From positions 1 through 32,157 of the forward strand of contig CANFHS010000001.1 in NCBI GenBank assembly GCA_947446835.1: DNA of 32,157 nt. The letters run 5' to 3'. This document shows, in pieces, positions 23,910 to 31,838 of this stretch; position 1 is the first letter of the stretch, and each line of letters starts with the position of its first letter. Made by a program: the position numbers and the translations under genes. A model generated the notes under the pieces. It was not told the origin of the DNA, did no database searches, and saw only the letters and a list, made by a program, of their open reading frames with translations. Origin of the DNA: Bacteriovoracaceae bacterium (GTDB lineage Bacteria; Bdellovibrionota; UBA1018).

Positions 23910-26813
23910 ATGTCTACAGAACTGATCATCAATGCGTCGCTGCCGGAAACCCGGATCGCGCTGACCGAAAACGGCGAAATCCAGGAGCTGCTCATCGAGC
24001 GGGCTTCGGGAAAAGGAATCGTCGGCAACATCTACAAAGGCCGCGTGACCCGGGTGCTCCCGGGGATGCAGGCCGCTTTCGTCGATATCGGCCTTGAAAA
24101 GGCCGCCTTCCTCTACGTCGACGATGTGTATGTCCATTCCGAGATCTGGGAAGAGGAAGAAGGCGCCAGCGAAGATGCCCAGGCGGTTCCGGTCCTGACC
24201 GGAGGCGAGCAGGCCGTGGTCGCCGAGAACGTGGCCGAAGCCGCGGCTTCCGGGCACGAGCAGGCTCCGGCGGCCGAAGCAGGCGCTTCCGACCTGGACG
24301 AAGCCGCCGCCCGGGAACACCTGGATGATCTGGGTGAGGAGCAGGAAGAGTTCGAAGACGAAGACGAAGACGAGGACGAGGACGAGATCCCCGGAGACCC
24401 GTCGGACGATGAAGACGACGAGGACGAGGACGGTCCCGAGAGCATGGGCGCTGATCCCGGCGACGGGGGCGAAGGCCAGGGCGGTGGCGAGCGGCCCGCC
24501 GGCACCGTGTCGGCCGCGGGCGAAGGCTCCGGCGAAGCGGGCAACGGGGGTGGAGGCGATGGACGTCGCCGGCATCGCCGCGGCCGTCGTGGAGGCCGCA
24601 ACCGGCGCCGCGGGCAGGGCCCGGGCCAGCAGCAGGCCGGCGCCGAGCCGGTGCGTGGCGGAGTGCCCGAGGGCGAACCGCTCATGGAGCCGGTCGATGA
24701 GGATTTTGGCGACGAGCGCGAGAGCGATCGCACGGCGCTGAGCGCCGGAGGCCAGGAAGATTTCGAGGAAGGCGAGTCCAACCGTCCGGTCGGCACGTCG
24801 ACCGAAGGCACGGGTTCGTCGCTTGCGGCGCCGGGCGCGGTCCAGGTCGTGGGCAAGGCACGCCGCCCCGAGTTCCGCGAGCAGCGGGACCGCAGCCGCC
24901 GGATCAAGGCCAAGCCGGCGCAGAAGCCGGTCCGTGGCCAGGCCAAGATCGAGGAGCTGCTGAAGGAAGGCCAGGAAGTCCTGGTCCAGGTGGCCAAGGA
25001 CCCGATCTCGAGCAAGGGCGCGCGCCTGACCTGCCATATCTCGCTCCCGGGCCGTCATCTGGTGTGCATGCCCACCATCGATCACGTCGGGGTTTCCCGC
25101 CGCATCGACAACGACGGGGAACGGCGCAAGCTCCGCGAGTTCGTGGAGCGCAACCGGACCCGCAAGCTGGGCTTCATTGTCCGCACCGCCAGCGGCAAGA
25201 ACAACGCCGAGAAGCGCATCAAGCAGGACATCGACTACCTGACCCGCCTGTGGGAGCAGATCCGCGAGAAGTCGGCGACCGTCTCGGCGCCCGCGCTCGT
25301 GTACGAGGACCTGAACTCGGTGCTGCGCTCGATCCGCGACTGGGTCAGCGAGGAGATCGACAAGATCCTGGTGGATTCCCGCTACCACTACAACGAGATC
25401 CTGCGCTTCGTGTCGCACTTCATGCCTTCGCTGAAGCCGAAGGTCGAGCTGTACCACGGCGACCTGCCCATCTTTGACGCCTTCGGCATCTCGAGCGAGC
25501 TGGCTCGTGCCCTGGAACGCAAGGTGTGGCTGAAGTCGGGCGGCTACATCGTGGTGGACCAGGCCGAAGCCCTGGTGGCCATCGACGTGAACACCGGCCG
25601 CTACGTGGGCAAGAAGAACCTCGAGGACACCATCCTCAAGACCAACCTCGAAGCCGTCCAGGAAATCGCCTACCAGCTGCGTCTCCGCAACTGCGGCGGC
25701 ATCATCATCCTCGACCTGATCGACATGGAGCGCGAGGAGAACAAGCGCCGCGTCTACCAGGCCCTGGAAGAGGCCTTGAAGAAGGACCGCGCCCGTCCGA
25801 CGATCCTCAAGATCTCGGAGCTGGGCCTGATCGAGATGACCCGCAAACGCACGCGCGACACCATCGTGCGCAGCCTTTGCGAGTCGTGCTCGCACTGCGA
25901 AGGCAAGGGCTACATCAAGTCCAAGCAGACCATCGCCTACGAGATCCTGCGGGACATCGAGCGCGAAGGGGTTGACGCCGACGTGGAGAAGATCCTGGTG
26001 CAGGCGCATCCGGACACGATCGATGCGCTGGCGGTGGACGAGCGCGAGACGCTCGACCAGCTGGAACGCCGCTACCGCAAGCAGATCTACCTGCAGGCCG
26101 TGGCCGACCATCATCCCGAACAGTACGAGATCACCGGAGAGGTGCGTGAAGGCGCCACCCGTCGGACCGCCGCAAGCCAGTTCGGCCGCGAGCGGGATCG
26201 TGACCGGGGCCGTCGCCGTCGCAGTGGCGGCGGACGCAGTGGCGAGAAGAACGAGCAGCAGGAACGCTCGGAACGGCAGGGCCAGAACCGCGAGCGTGGT
26301 GGCCGTGACCGGGACGGCGGGCGGGACCGCGACCGCGAAGGCGGTCGTGAGGGCGGACGCGACCGGAATCGGGATCGCGACCGGGACCGGGACCGCGACC
26401 GGCAGCCGCAGAAGGAACGGGTGCAAGTGAAACCTCCAGTGGTGCTGTCCAAGCCGGGTCTGGGCGCGGAAGGCGCCCACTCGGACGAGGATCGCCTGGC
26501 GCTCATGCGCGCCCAGGCGGCCCAGGACGCGGCGCTGGCGGGGATCACTCCCAGCGGCGAGCAGTCCGCGGAAACTTCCGAGGAAGGTCGCGAAGGCGGC
26601 CAGGCCGGACAGGGCAACGAGGAAGTGCGCCGCCGCCGCCGCCGTCGTCGCGGGGGCCGCGGTCGTCGCCGTCGGGGCAACGAGCCGGGCCAAGGCGTCC
26701 AGGCCGGAGAAGCCGGCCCGGGTGGAGACTCGGACTCGGGCGAAGGTGATTCCGGCGGAGGCGACTCCGAAGGTGGAGGCGGCGACCGCTCGGAGCCGCC
26801 AACGAATCCCTGA
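23910..26813 (+). CDS. rng: Ribonuclease E/G family endoribonuclease with split S1 domain and charged low-complexity regions
   Basis: Processes rRNA and degrades mRNA. The 967-residue catalytic core matches RNase E/G: the first half of the S1 domain (residues 36-72, GNIYKGRVTRVLPGMQAAFVD), then a 270-residue insertion (about 75-345), then the second half (KIEELLKEGQEVLVQV, SSKGARLTCHISL). Asp559 (VAIDVNTG) and Asp602 (IIILDLIDM) match the metal-binding Asp303 and Asp346 of Escherichia coli RNase E, and C660-SH-C663 the zinc-link. The insertion is acidic first (EDEDEDEDE near 150-175), then arginine-rich (about 219-234). The tail after about 750 is disordered, with Arg-Asp repeats (about 757-832) and two poly-Arg blocks (907-922). 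It could form the scaffold and RNA-binding part seen in RNase E. AAAAGGAG lies 6 bases before the ATG, inside a hairpin. rne is an equally fair name. Confidence 0.93.
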   Translation: MSTELIINASLPETRIALTENGEIQELLIERASGKGIVGNIYKGRVTRVLPGMQAAFVDIGLEKAAFLYVDDVYVHSEIWEEEEGASEDAQAVPVLTGGEQAVVAENVAEAAASGHEQAPAAEAGASDLDEAAAREHLDDLGEEQEEFEDEDEDEDEDEIPGDPSDDEDDEDEDGPESMGADPGDGGEGQGGGERPAGTVSAAGEGSGEAGNGGGGDGRRRHRRGRRGGRNRRRGQGPGQQQAGAEPVRGGVPEGEPLMEPVDEDFGDERESDRTALSAGGQEDFEEGESNRPVGTSTEGTGSSLAAPGAVQVVGKARRPEFREQRDRSRRIKAKPAQKPVRGQAKIEELLKEGQEVLVQVAKDPISSKGARLTCHISLPGRHLVCMPTIDHVGVSRRIDNDGERRKLREFVERNRTRKLGFIVRTASGKNNAEKRIKQDIDYLTRLWEQIREKSATVSAPALVYEDLNSVLRSIRDWVSEEIDKILVDSRYHYNEILRFVSHFMPSLKPKVELYHGDLPIFDAFGISSELARALERKVWLKSGGYIVVDQAEALVAIDVNTGRYVGKKNLEDTILKTNLEAVQEIAYQLRLRNCGGIIILDLIDMEREENKRRVYQALEEALKKDRARPTILKISELGLIEMTRKRTRDTIVRSLCESCSHCEGKGYIKSKQTIAYEILRDIEREGVDADVEKILVQAHPDTIDALAVDERETLDQLERRYRKQIYLQAVADHHPEQYEITGEVREGATRRTAASQFGRERDRDRGRRRRSGGGRSGEKNEQQERSERQGQNRERGGRDRDGGRDRDREGGREGGRDRNRDRDRDRDRDRQPQKERVQVKPPVVLSKPGLGAEGAHSDEDRLALMRAQAAQDAALAGITPSGEQSAETSEEGREGGQAGQGNEEVRRRRRRRRGGRGRRRRGNEPGQGVQAGEAGPGGDSDSGEGDSGGGDSEGGGGDRSEPPTNP

Positions 26814-26823
26814 AGCGTCATCC

Positions 26824-27837
26824 ATGACCTCGACTTTCAAGCTGAGGATCGGTGTTCCCCGTTCCGTCGACGTCGATGGACGTCGACTGGAGCGGGAGGA
26901 TTTCTACTCCTGGCTCTGGGAAGAGCTCCAGGAAGAGGCGGGCCTGCTGGGTGTCCACGAGGGCACCCTTCTGGCCGAGGAGGCCCACGAGCAGGGCTTC
27001 GAGACCGAGTCCTTCACGGTCGATGCGGGCGAAGCACCGCGCGAGCGTGACTGGATCGGAAGCCAGTCCCTAGCTGATGTGGAGCTCTATTTTTCGGCAG
27101 GCGACCTGGCCCGCCTGGCCTCGGGTCGCCTGGCGCGGATCCCTGGCCTGGTGATCCATCGGGACATCGAAGAGGTGTTGCCCCAGGACTGGGATGCCCA
27201 GTGGAAGGCGTCCTTCCAGGGCATCGAATTGCCTCCGTACTGGCGCGTCCTGCCTCCCTGGGTCGAGGTCACCGAAGGTGCGCACCCCCAGGGCTTCGAG
27301 CATGCGCCCGCGGGCTTTCCGCGGGTGCTGCGCCTGAATCCTGGAGCGGGCTTCGGCACCGGCACGCACGAGACCACCCAGCTTTGCCTGGAGCATCTGG
27401 CCGAGCTGGCCGCCCGGAGCGGCGGCTCCCTGCAGGGCCTGCGTGCCCTGGACTTTGGCAGTGGCTCGGGAATCCTTTCCATCGGCGCGGCCCTCCTGGG
27501 CGCCCAGGTCGACGCGGTCGAGATCGACCCGCTGGCCAACGAGAACGCGCTGGAAAATGCGCGGATGAACGGGGTGGAGGATCGCGTCCACATTTTCGAG
27601 CGTCTGCCCGCTCCCGGTGAATCCTACCCGGTGGTGGTGGCCAATATCCTCAAACCGGTGCTGCTCGAATTTGCGGGCGAGCTGGTGGGACGGCTGCCGC
27701 GCGTGGGAGGTTCCCTGATCCTCTCGGGCCTGGTGGAAGCCGATGTGGAGCCCATCACGCGGGCGTTCAGCCCGCTCCTGGGTGGACGGCTTCCCGATGT
27801 GCGCGCCCGGGGCGATTGGCGGGCGCTGCGCTGGTGA
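26824..27837 (+). CDS. prmA: Ribosomal protein L11 methyltransferase
   Basis: Trimethylates L11 using SAM. The 337-residue protein (usual about 295) has a divergent N-terminal substrate-recognition domain, then the motif LNPGAGFGTGTHETTQLCL, the SAM loop LDFGSGSGILSIGAALLGA, the acidic EIDPLA and the catalytic-loop VVVANILKPVLLE (family NILA). The last part has LSGLVEADVE. ATG 26824 is 10 bases after the RNase stop. A frame-open ATG at 26722 would overlap the RNase gene and is not supported by similarity. Confidence 0.9.
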   Translation: MTSTFKLRIGVPRSVDVDGRRLEREDFYSWLWEELQEEAGLLGVHEGTLLAEEAHEQGFETESFTVDAGEAPRERDWIGSQSLADVELYFSAGDLARLASGRLARIPGLVIHRDIEEVLPQDWDAQWKASFQGIELPPYWRVLPPWVEVTEGAHPQGFEHAPAGFPRVLRLNPGAGFGTGTHETTQLCLEHLAELAARSGGSLQGLRALDFGSGSGILSIGAALLGAQVDAVEIDPLANENALENARMNGVEDRVHIFERLPAPGESYPVVVANILKPVLLEFAGELVGRLPRVGGSLILSGLVEADVEPITRAFSPLLGGRLPDVRARGDWRALRW

Positions 27838-27853
27838 GGTCCCGGCCGGGGCC
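27838..27853. terminator. Weak GC hairpin between convergent prmA and dehydratase genes
   Basis: GGTCCC (27838-27843) pairs with GGGGCC (27848-27853) around GGCC, six pairs with one G-U. It fills the 18-base gap between the two stops. There is no T-run in either direction, so efficient intrinsic termination is doubtful. Confidence 0.25.
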
Positions 27854-27855
27854 GC

Positions 27856-28854
27856 TCAGCCCAGCTGGTGACGGTACCAGTCGATCGTGGACTTGAGGCC
27901 CTCGTCAAAGCCGAAGCGGGGCTTCCAGCCCAGTTCGCGGACCGCCTTGTCGCTGTTCAGGCACTGGACCGGAATCTCGTTGGTGGCCTGGTTCTGGACC
28001 ACGGGCTTCAGATCCTCGCGGCCCATGGCTTTCAGGATGTGGGCCACCACGTCCTTGACGGTGAGCCGCAGTCCGTAGCTGAAGTTGAACGCTTCGCCCG
28101 AAAATTTGCCGCCTACCATGGCCTGCGCCAGCGTCAGGTACGCGTGCGCGCCGTCCTCGGCGTAGATGTAGTCGCGGATGAACTCGCCATTGGAGCGGAT
28201 GACGGGTGCGCGGTTTTCGAGCACGTCGCGGACGGTGCCCGGGATGATGCGGTTGTAGTTCAGGTCGCCCGGGCCGAAGAAGTTTCCGCAGCGGGTGACG
28301 GCCACCGGTACCCCGTAGCTCACGCTGTAGGCGCGCGAAATGAGATCGGCGCAGGACTTGGACACGTCGTAGGGGTGCTCGCCCCGGAGCGGAAAGCCTT
28401 CGTCATAGGCTTGGCCTTCGAGATTTCCGTAGGCCTTGTCGCTCGATGCGATGAGCACGCGCTTGACCTTGCCGGAGTGCAGCCGGCAAGCCTCGAGCAG
28501 GTTCCAGGTGCCTTCGATGTTGGCGCGGAAGGTCGCCACGGGGCTCCGGTTGGCCGCCCCCACGATGGTCTGGGCGCCCAGATGGAACACGGTGTCGATC
28601 TCGTACTCGTTGATGGCGCGCTCCAGGACCTGGAAGTTCTCAAGCTCTCCCCGGACGGTGGTCACCCTCTGGCTGAGGTTCCAGGCGGGATCCGGGCTCC
28701 AGAACAGGGACCGTGGCACCGAGTCGCGCACCAGGGCCACGACATCGGCCCCCTGGTCGACCAGCAGGCGGGTCAGGTGGGAGCCGAGCAGTCCCGTGGC
28801 GCCGGTGATGAAAACCCGGGAGCCGCGCCAGGACGAGTTCTTGGATGGGGTCAT
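27856..28854 (-). CDS. rfbG: NDP-sugar 4,6-dehydratase, CDP-glucose 4,6-dehydratase-like
   Basis: A short-chain extended NAD-dependent sugar-nucleotide enzyme of 332 residues. Rossmann motif FITGATGLLGSHL (15-27), then HLGAQTIVG, SSDKAYG and the catalytic YDVSK. RCGNFFGPGDLNYNRIIPGT and SNGEFIRDYIYAED are typical of CDP-glucose 4,6-dehydratases (RfbG/DdhB) and close relatives. The glucose-1-phosphate cytidylyltransferase nearby would supply CDP-glucose, which supports that substrate. Its ATG at 28854 overlaps the end of the glycosyltransferase gene by 4 bases. The later enzymes for 3,6-dideoxyhexoses are not in the window, so the final sugar is unknown. Confidence 0.75.
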   Translation of the reverse strand: MTPSKNSSWRGSRVFITGATGLLGSHLTRLLVDQGADVVALVRDSVPRSLFWSPDPAWNLSQRVTTVRGELENFQVLERAINEYEIDTVFHLGAQTIVGAANRSPVATFRANIEGTWNLLEACRLHSGKVKRVLIASSDKAYGNLEGQAYDEGFPLRGEHPYDVSKSCADLISRAYSVSYGVPVAVTRCGNFFGPGDLNYNRIIPGTVRDVLENRAPVIRSNGEFIRDYIYAEDGAHAYLTLAQAMVGGKFSGEAFNFSYGLRLTVKDVVAHILKAMGREDLKPVVQNQATNEIPVQCLNSDKAVRELGWKPRFGFDEGLKSTIDWYRHQLG

Positions 28855-29807
28855 GGGTGGTTGGCCTCCGTGGAAAACCCGATCCGTTCGCGCTCGATGA
28901 CGAGCGGGCGGCGCAGGACCTGCGTATAAATGGCACCAATGTATTCGCCGATGATGCCGATGAAGAAGAGCTGGATCGACGCGAAGAAGAACATGCCGAC
29001 CAGGATGGGGGCCCGGCCCAGCTCGAAGCTGTTCCACCAGAGGAGCTTGGCCACGAGGTAGCCGATCGCCACGAGCAGGCTCAACGAGCCCAGCGTGAAT
29101 CCGAAGAACGCCGCCACCCGGAGCGGGATCTTGGAGTGGTGGGTGATGCCGGTCATGGCCATGTCGTAGAGCGTGTAGAAGTTGTTCGACGAGAGGCCCC
29201 GCTTGCGATTGGGCTGCTTGAACTTCACCGTGCCGATCTCGTAGCCCAGGTCGGCCACCAGACCCCGGAAGTAGGGGTAGGAGGTTTCGATGGTGCGGAG
29301 CGTCCGGATGACCTGCTGGTCATAGAGGCCCGAGCCGGTGGCATTCTTGATCAGCCGGATTTCGGAGAGGCGGTTGATGAAGCTGTAAAAGGTGCTGCGG
29401 ACCGCGAAGAAGAGCGGTGATTCCTCGGCCTGGTTCTTGACCAGCAGGACCACCGGCTTGCCCTCTTCCCATTGCTGGAGGAGCTCGGGAATCAGCTCGG
29501 GGGGGTCCTGCAGGTCGGAGGCCATGAGGATGGCCGCGTCGCACTCGGCCTGGAGCAGCCCGTAGTAGGGCGAGCGGATGTGACCGAAGTTCCGCAGGTT
29601 GACGATGGCTTTGACGTGTTCCGGGTCCTGGGCTGCCAGCCTGCGGATTTCGCGCACCGTGCCGTCGCTGGAGGCGTTGTCGATGAACAGGTGGGTGTAC
29701 TGGTACCGGCTGCCGAGCTTCTCGAAAACCTCCCGGATGCGTTGGTGCAGCTCGTGGACGTTTTCTTCCTCGTTGTAGCAGGGGGTGACGACCCAGATTC
29801 GCTTCAT
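28851..29807 (-). CDS. Family 2 glycosyltransferase with two C-terminal membrane segments
   Basis: Resembles polyprenyl-phosphate sugar transferases (DPM1/GtrB/ArnC group), which load a sugar on undecaprenyl phosphate for surface polysaccharide or glycolipid changes. The 318-residue protein has a GT-A domain: VVTPCYNEEENV at the start, FIDNASSDGT, and the metal-site segment ASDLQDPPELI near 96-105, where the usual DADLQDPPE has Ser for the first Asp. Two hydrophobic stretches follow (about 230-261 and 266-295) with the typical IGIIGEYIG motif. Translationally coupled to the dehydratase gene. Confidence 0.87.
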   Translation of the reverse strand: MKRIWVVTPCYNEEENVHELHQRIREVFEKLGSRYQYTHLFIDNASSDGTVREIRRLAAQDPEHVKAIVNLRNFGHIRSPYYGLLQAECDAAILMASDLQDPPELIPELLQQWEEGKPVVLLVKNQAEESPLFFAVRSTFYSFINRLSEIRLIKNATGSGLYDQQVIRTLRTIETSYPYFRGLVADLGYEIGTVKFKQPNRKRGLSSNNFYTLYDMAMTGITHHSKIPLRVAAFFGFTLGSLSLLVAIGYLVAKLLWWNSFELGRAPILVGMFFFASIQLFFIGIIGEYIGAIYTQVLRRPLVIERERIGFSTEANHP

Positions 29808-29869
29808 CGTGGCTTCAGAAGATAGTGCCCCGGTCTGGTCGGCGCCACCTTAAAAGCGAGGGCCCGCAC

Positions 29870-29899
29870 TTGGCGGCCGGCGGATTTTGGTGCTACTTT
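29870..29899 (+). promoter_or_regulatory. Possible promoter placing the transcript start on the rfbF start codon
   Basis: TTGGCG (29870-29875), 18 bases, then TACTTT (29894-29899) preceded by TGC, an extended -10. Seven bases on is 29906, the A of the ATG. No ribosome-binding site precedes that ATG. A leaderless message is therefore suggested. Confidence 0.35.
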
Positions 29900-29905
29900 T
29901 TGAAA

Positions 29906-30733
29906 ATGGAACCCAAGAATGTCCCGGTTTTCATCCTGGCTGGCGGCATGGGCACGCGGATTTCCGAGGAAACCTCGGTCCGGCCCAAGCCCATGATCGA
30001 GGTCGGCGACATCCCCATCCTGCTGCACCTGATGCGCTACTATTACAGCTGGGGTTTCAATGATTTCGTGATCTGCGCGGGCTATCGCGCCTGGGACATC
30101 AAGCAGTACTTCCTGGATTACGAGTTCCGTCCCAATCACCTCCAGATCGACCACCGGGCCGACACCGCTGCCGGGCCCCGGCCTTTCGGCAAGAGCGCCG
30201 CGCAGGAGCGCTGGCGGGTCCGCGTGATCGACACCGGCCTGGAGACCATGACGGGCGCCCGCGTGGCCCGCGCCTTCGACCTGGTCCAGGCGGCCGAGCC
30301 TTTCGAGAACTTTGCCGTGACCTATGGCGACGGCCTGGCGGACGTGGATCTGGGGGCGGAGCTGGCGTTCCACGAGAAGCACGGCAAGCTCGGCACGATG
30401 CTCGGCGTGAGGCCGACCGCGCGTTTCGGCGAGCTGGAAGTGGGCGCGGACGGACGGGTTTCGAGCTTCCTGGAGAAACCCGAATTCAAGCAGTCGCTCG
30501 TGAACGGCGGCTACCTGATGTTCCGCAAGGAGTTCCGTGGCTACCTGTCGACGGAGTCTTCCTGCGTCCTGGAACGGGCCCCCCTGGCCAAGCTGGCCTC
30601 GGATCAGCAGCTCATGATGTTCCGGCACGAAGGCTTCTGGAAGCCCATGGACACGCTCCGCGACAAGATCGAGCTGCAGGCCGTTTGGGACTCGGGCAAG
30701 GCGCCCTGGCTCAGGACCGCCGAGGCGCGCTGA
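29906..30733 (+). CDS. rfbF: Glucose-1-phosphate cytidylyltransferase
   Basis: Makes CDP-glucose from glucose 1-phosphate and CTP, the first step to CDP-linked 3,6-dideoxyhexoses. The 275-residue protein has the nucleotidyltransferase start VFILAGGMGTRISEET then SVRPKPMIEVG, and family hallmarks FVICAGYRAWDIKQYF, VIDTGLETMTGARV and FAVTYGDGLADVD (metal-binding Asp). The start ATG 29906 fits the family; the frame is open upstream without similarity. There is no Shine-Dalgarno. It is transcribed away from the glycosyltransferase-dehydratase pair. Its last 23 bases overlap the end of the convergent hydrolase gene. Confidence 0.92.
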   Translation: MEPKNVPVFILAGGMGTRISEETSVRPKPMIEVGDIPILLHLMRYYYSWGFNDFVICAGYRAWDIKQYFLDYEFRPNHLQIDHRADTAAGPRPFGKSAAQERWRVRVIDTGLETMTGARVARAFDLVQAAEPFENFAVTYGDGLADVDLGAELAFHEKHGKLGTMLGVRPTARFGELEVGADGRVSSFLEKPEFKQSLVNGGYLMFRKEFRGYLSTESSCVLERAPLAKLASDQQLMMFRHEGFWKPMDTLRDKIELQAVWDSGKAPWLRTAEAR

Positions 30734-31838
30734 GCGCTTGCTCGAGGTGCGCCAGCGGGTGAGGCCCCTGGCCCCAGCAGTCGTCGAACAGGCTGCGGAC
30801 GAAGCCTGCCTGGACGGCGTCCAGGGTGGGCGGGTTCCAGCGCGGATTCAGGTCCTTGTCGATGAGTCGGGCGCGGACCCCTTCCGGGAAGTCTCCCCGC
30901 TCGAAGCATTGGACGGAAAGGTTCATCTCCATGCGGAAGCAGTCCCCGAGGCTGAGAGTGCGCCCCTTTCGAAGCTGCTCCTGGATCAGCCAGGCGGAAG
31001 TCGGCGAGCCAGCCTTGAAGTTCGTGGCCGCTGAGGCCTTCCAGGGGTCGGACGACTGCGCCCAGGCCTTGAGCAGGCGGGCTGCCTCCAACGGGGTCTG
31101 GCTCTGCCCGATGCGAATCGCCTCAGGGAGGTGGGAACGCAGGGCGTCGGCTTGGAGCGTTTCGGGCGGGACGGCATGGCGTGCCACTTCGGCCAGGAGC
31201 AGGCCTTCGGCGTCCGTTTCCGGGGAGCTTGCGAAGGAACCCTGGAGCCCCGCAATCAGGCCCGGGAATTGGGTTGCCGGAACGAGGAAGTCCGCGAGCC
31301 CCAGCTCGACCGATGACCTTGCGTTGAGCCGGGCCGCGGTCCAGCCCAGGAATTCGCCCAGACCCAGGGGCAGACGGGACAGGAAGTAGCTGGCTCCCAC
31401 ATCCGGATAAAGACCGATGAGGATCTCGGGCATGCCGAGCTGGGCATCGGTCGAAAGGACCCGGATCTTGGCTCCCGACAGCAGGCCTAGTCCGCCACCC
31501 AGCACCAGCCCGTGGGCCAGGACCAGGATGGGCTTGGGATAAACATGGATCAGGTAGTCGGTCGTGTATTCGTTGAAGAAGAAGTCGCGCGTGTAGCTGG
31601 AGCCCATGTCCAGCTTCGACAGGGCGACCTTCTTGACGTCGCCTCCGGCGCAGAACGACTTGGCTCCCTCGCCGCGGAGGACCACGGCGCGCACCGAAGG
31701 ATCGTGCGCCCAGGCCTGGAGGCACGTGCGAAGTTCGCGCACCATGGGCAGGCTGAGCGCGTTCAAGGTCTGGGGCGAATCGAGGATGAGGATTGCCAAG
31801 CCGCCCGGGTGGAGCTCGCTGCGGACGCCGGTGTTCAT
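30711..31838 (-). CDS. 3-hydroxyisobutyryl-CoA hydrolase-like protein (enoyl-CoA hydratase superfamily)
   Basis: A crotonase-fold enzyme of 375 residues, the length of HIBCH. Features: SFCAGGDVKK (oxyanion hole), EYTTDYLIHVYPKP, GLVLGGGLGL, then MPEILIGLYPDVGASYFLSRL with Glu138 and Asp146, spaced like the catalytic Glu169 and Asp177 of human HIBCH. The C-terminal half (SPTSAWLIQEQL, MEMNLSVQCFERGDFPEGVRARLIDKD) is typical of the ECH_2 group. It would release 3-hydroxyisobutyrate in valine breakdown, or act on another acyl-CoA. Oddly, it sits in a surface-sugar cluster, overlapping the upstream epimerase gene by 4 bases (ATGA). Confidence 0.85.
   Translation of the reverse strand: MNTGVRSELHPGGLAILILDSPQTLNALSLPMVRELRTCLQAWAHDPSVRAVVLRGEGAKSFCAGGDVKKVALSKLDMGSSYTRDFFFNEYTTDYLIHVYPKPILVLAHGLVLGGGLGLLSGAKIRVLSTDAQLGMPEILIGLYPDVGASYFLSRLPLGLGEFLGWTAARLNARSSVELGLADFLVPATQFPGLIAGLQGSFASSPETDAEGLLLAEVARHAVPPETLQADALRSHLPEAIRIGQSQTPLEAARLLKAWAQSSDPWKASAATNFKAGSPTSAWLIQEQLRKGRTLSLGDCFRMEMNLSVQCFERGDFPEGVRARLIDKDLNPRWNPPTLDAVQAGFVRSLFDDCWGQGPHPLAHLEQALSAPRRS

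Noticed and set aside
24340..24440. GAAGACGAAGACGAGGAC-type repetitive DNA as a tandem-repeat element
   Set aside because: It simply encodes the Glu/Asp run of the RNase insertion; repeat units are imperfect and codon choice varies.
23760..26840. Long open frame (1026 codons) on the minus strand opposite the RNase gene
   Set aside because: It mirrors the RNase codons, is compositionally odd with long Ala/Val/Leu runs, and has no recognisable domain. High GC leaves few stops in the opposite frame.
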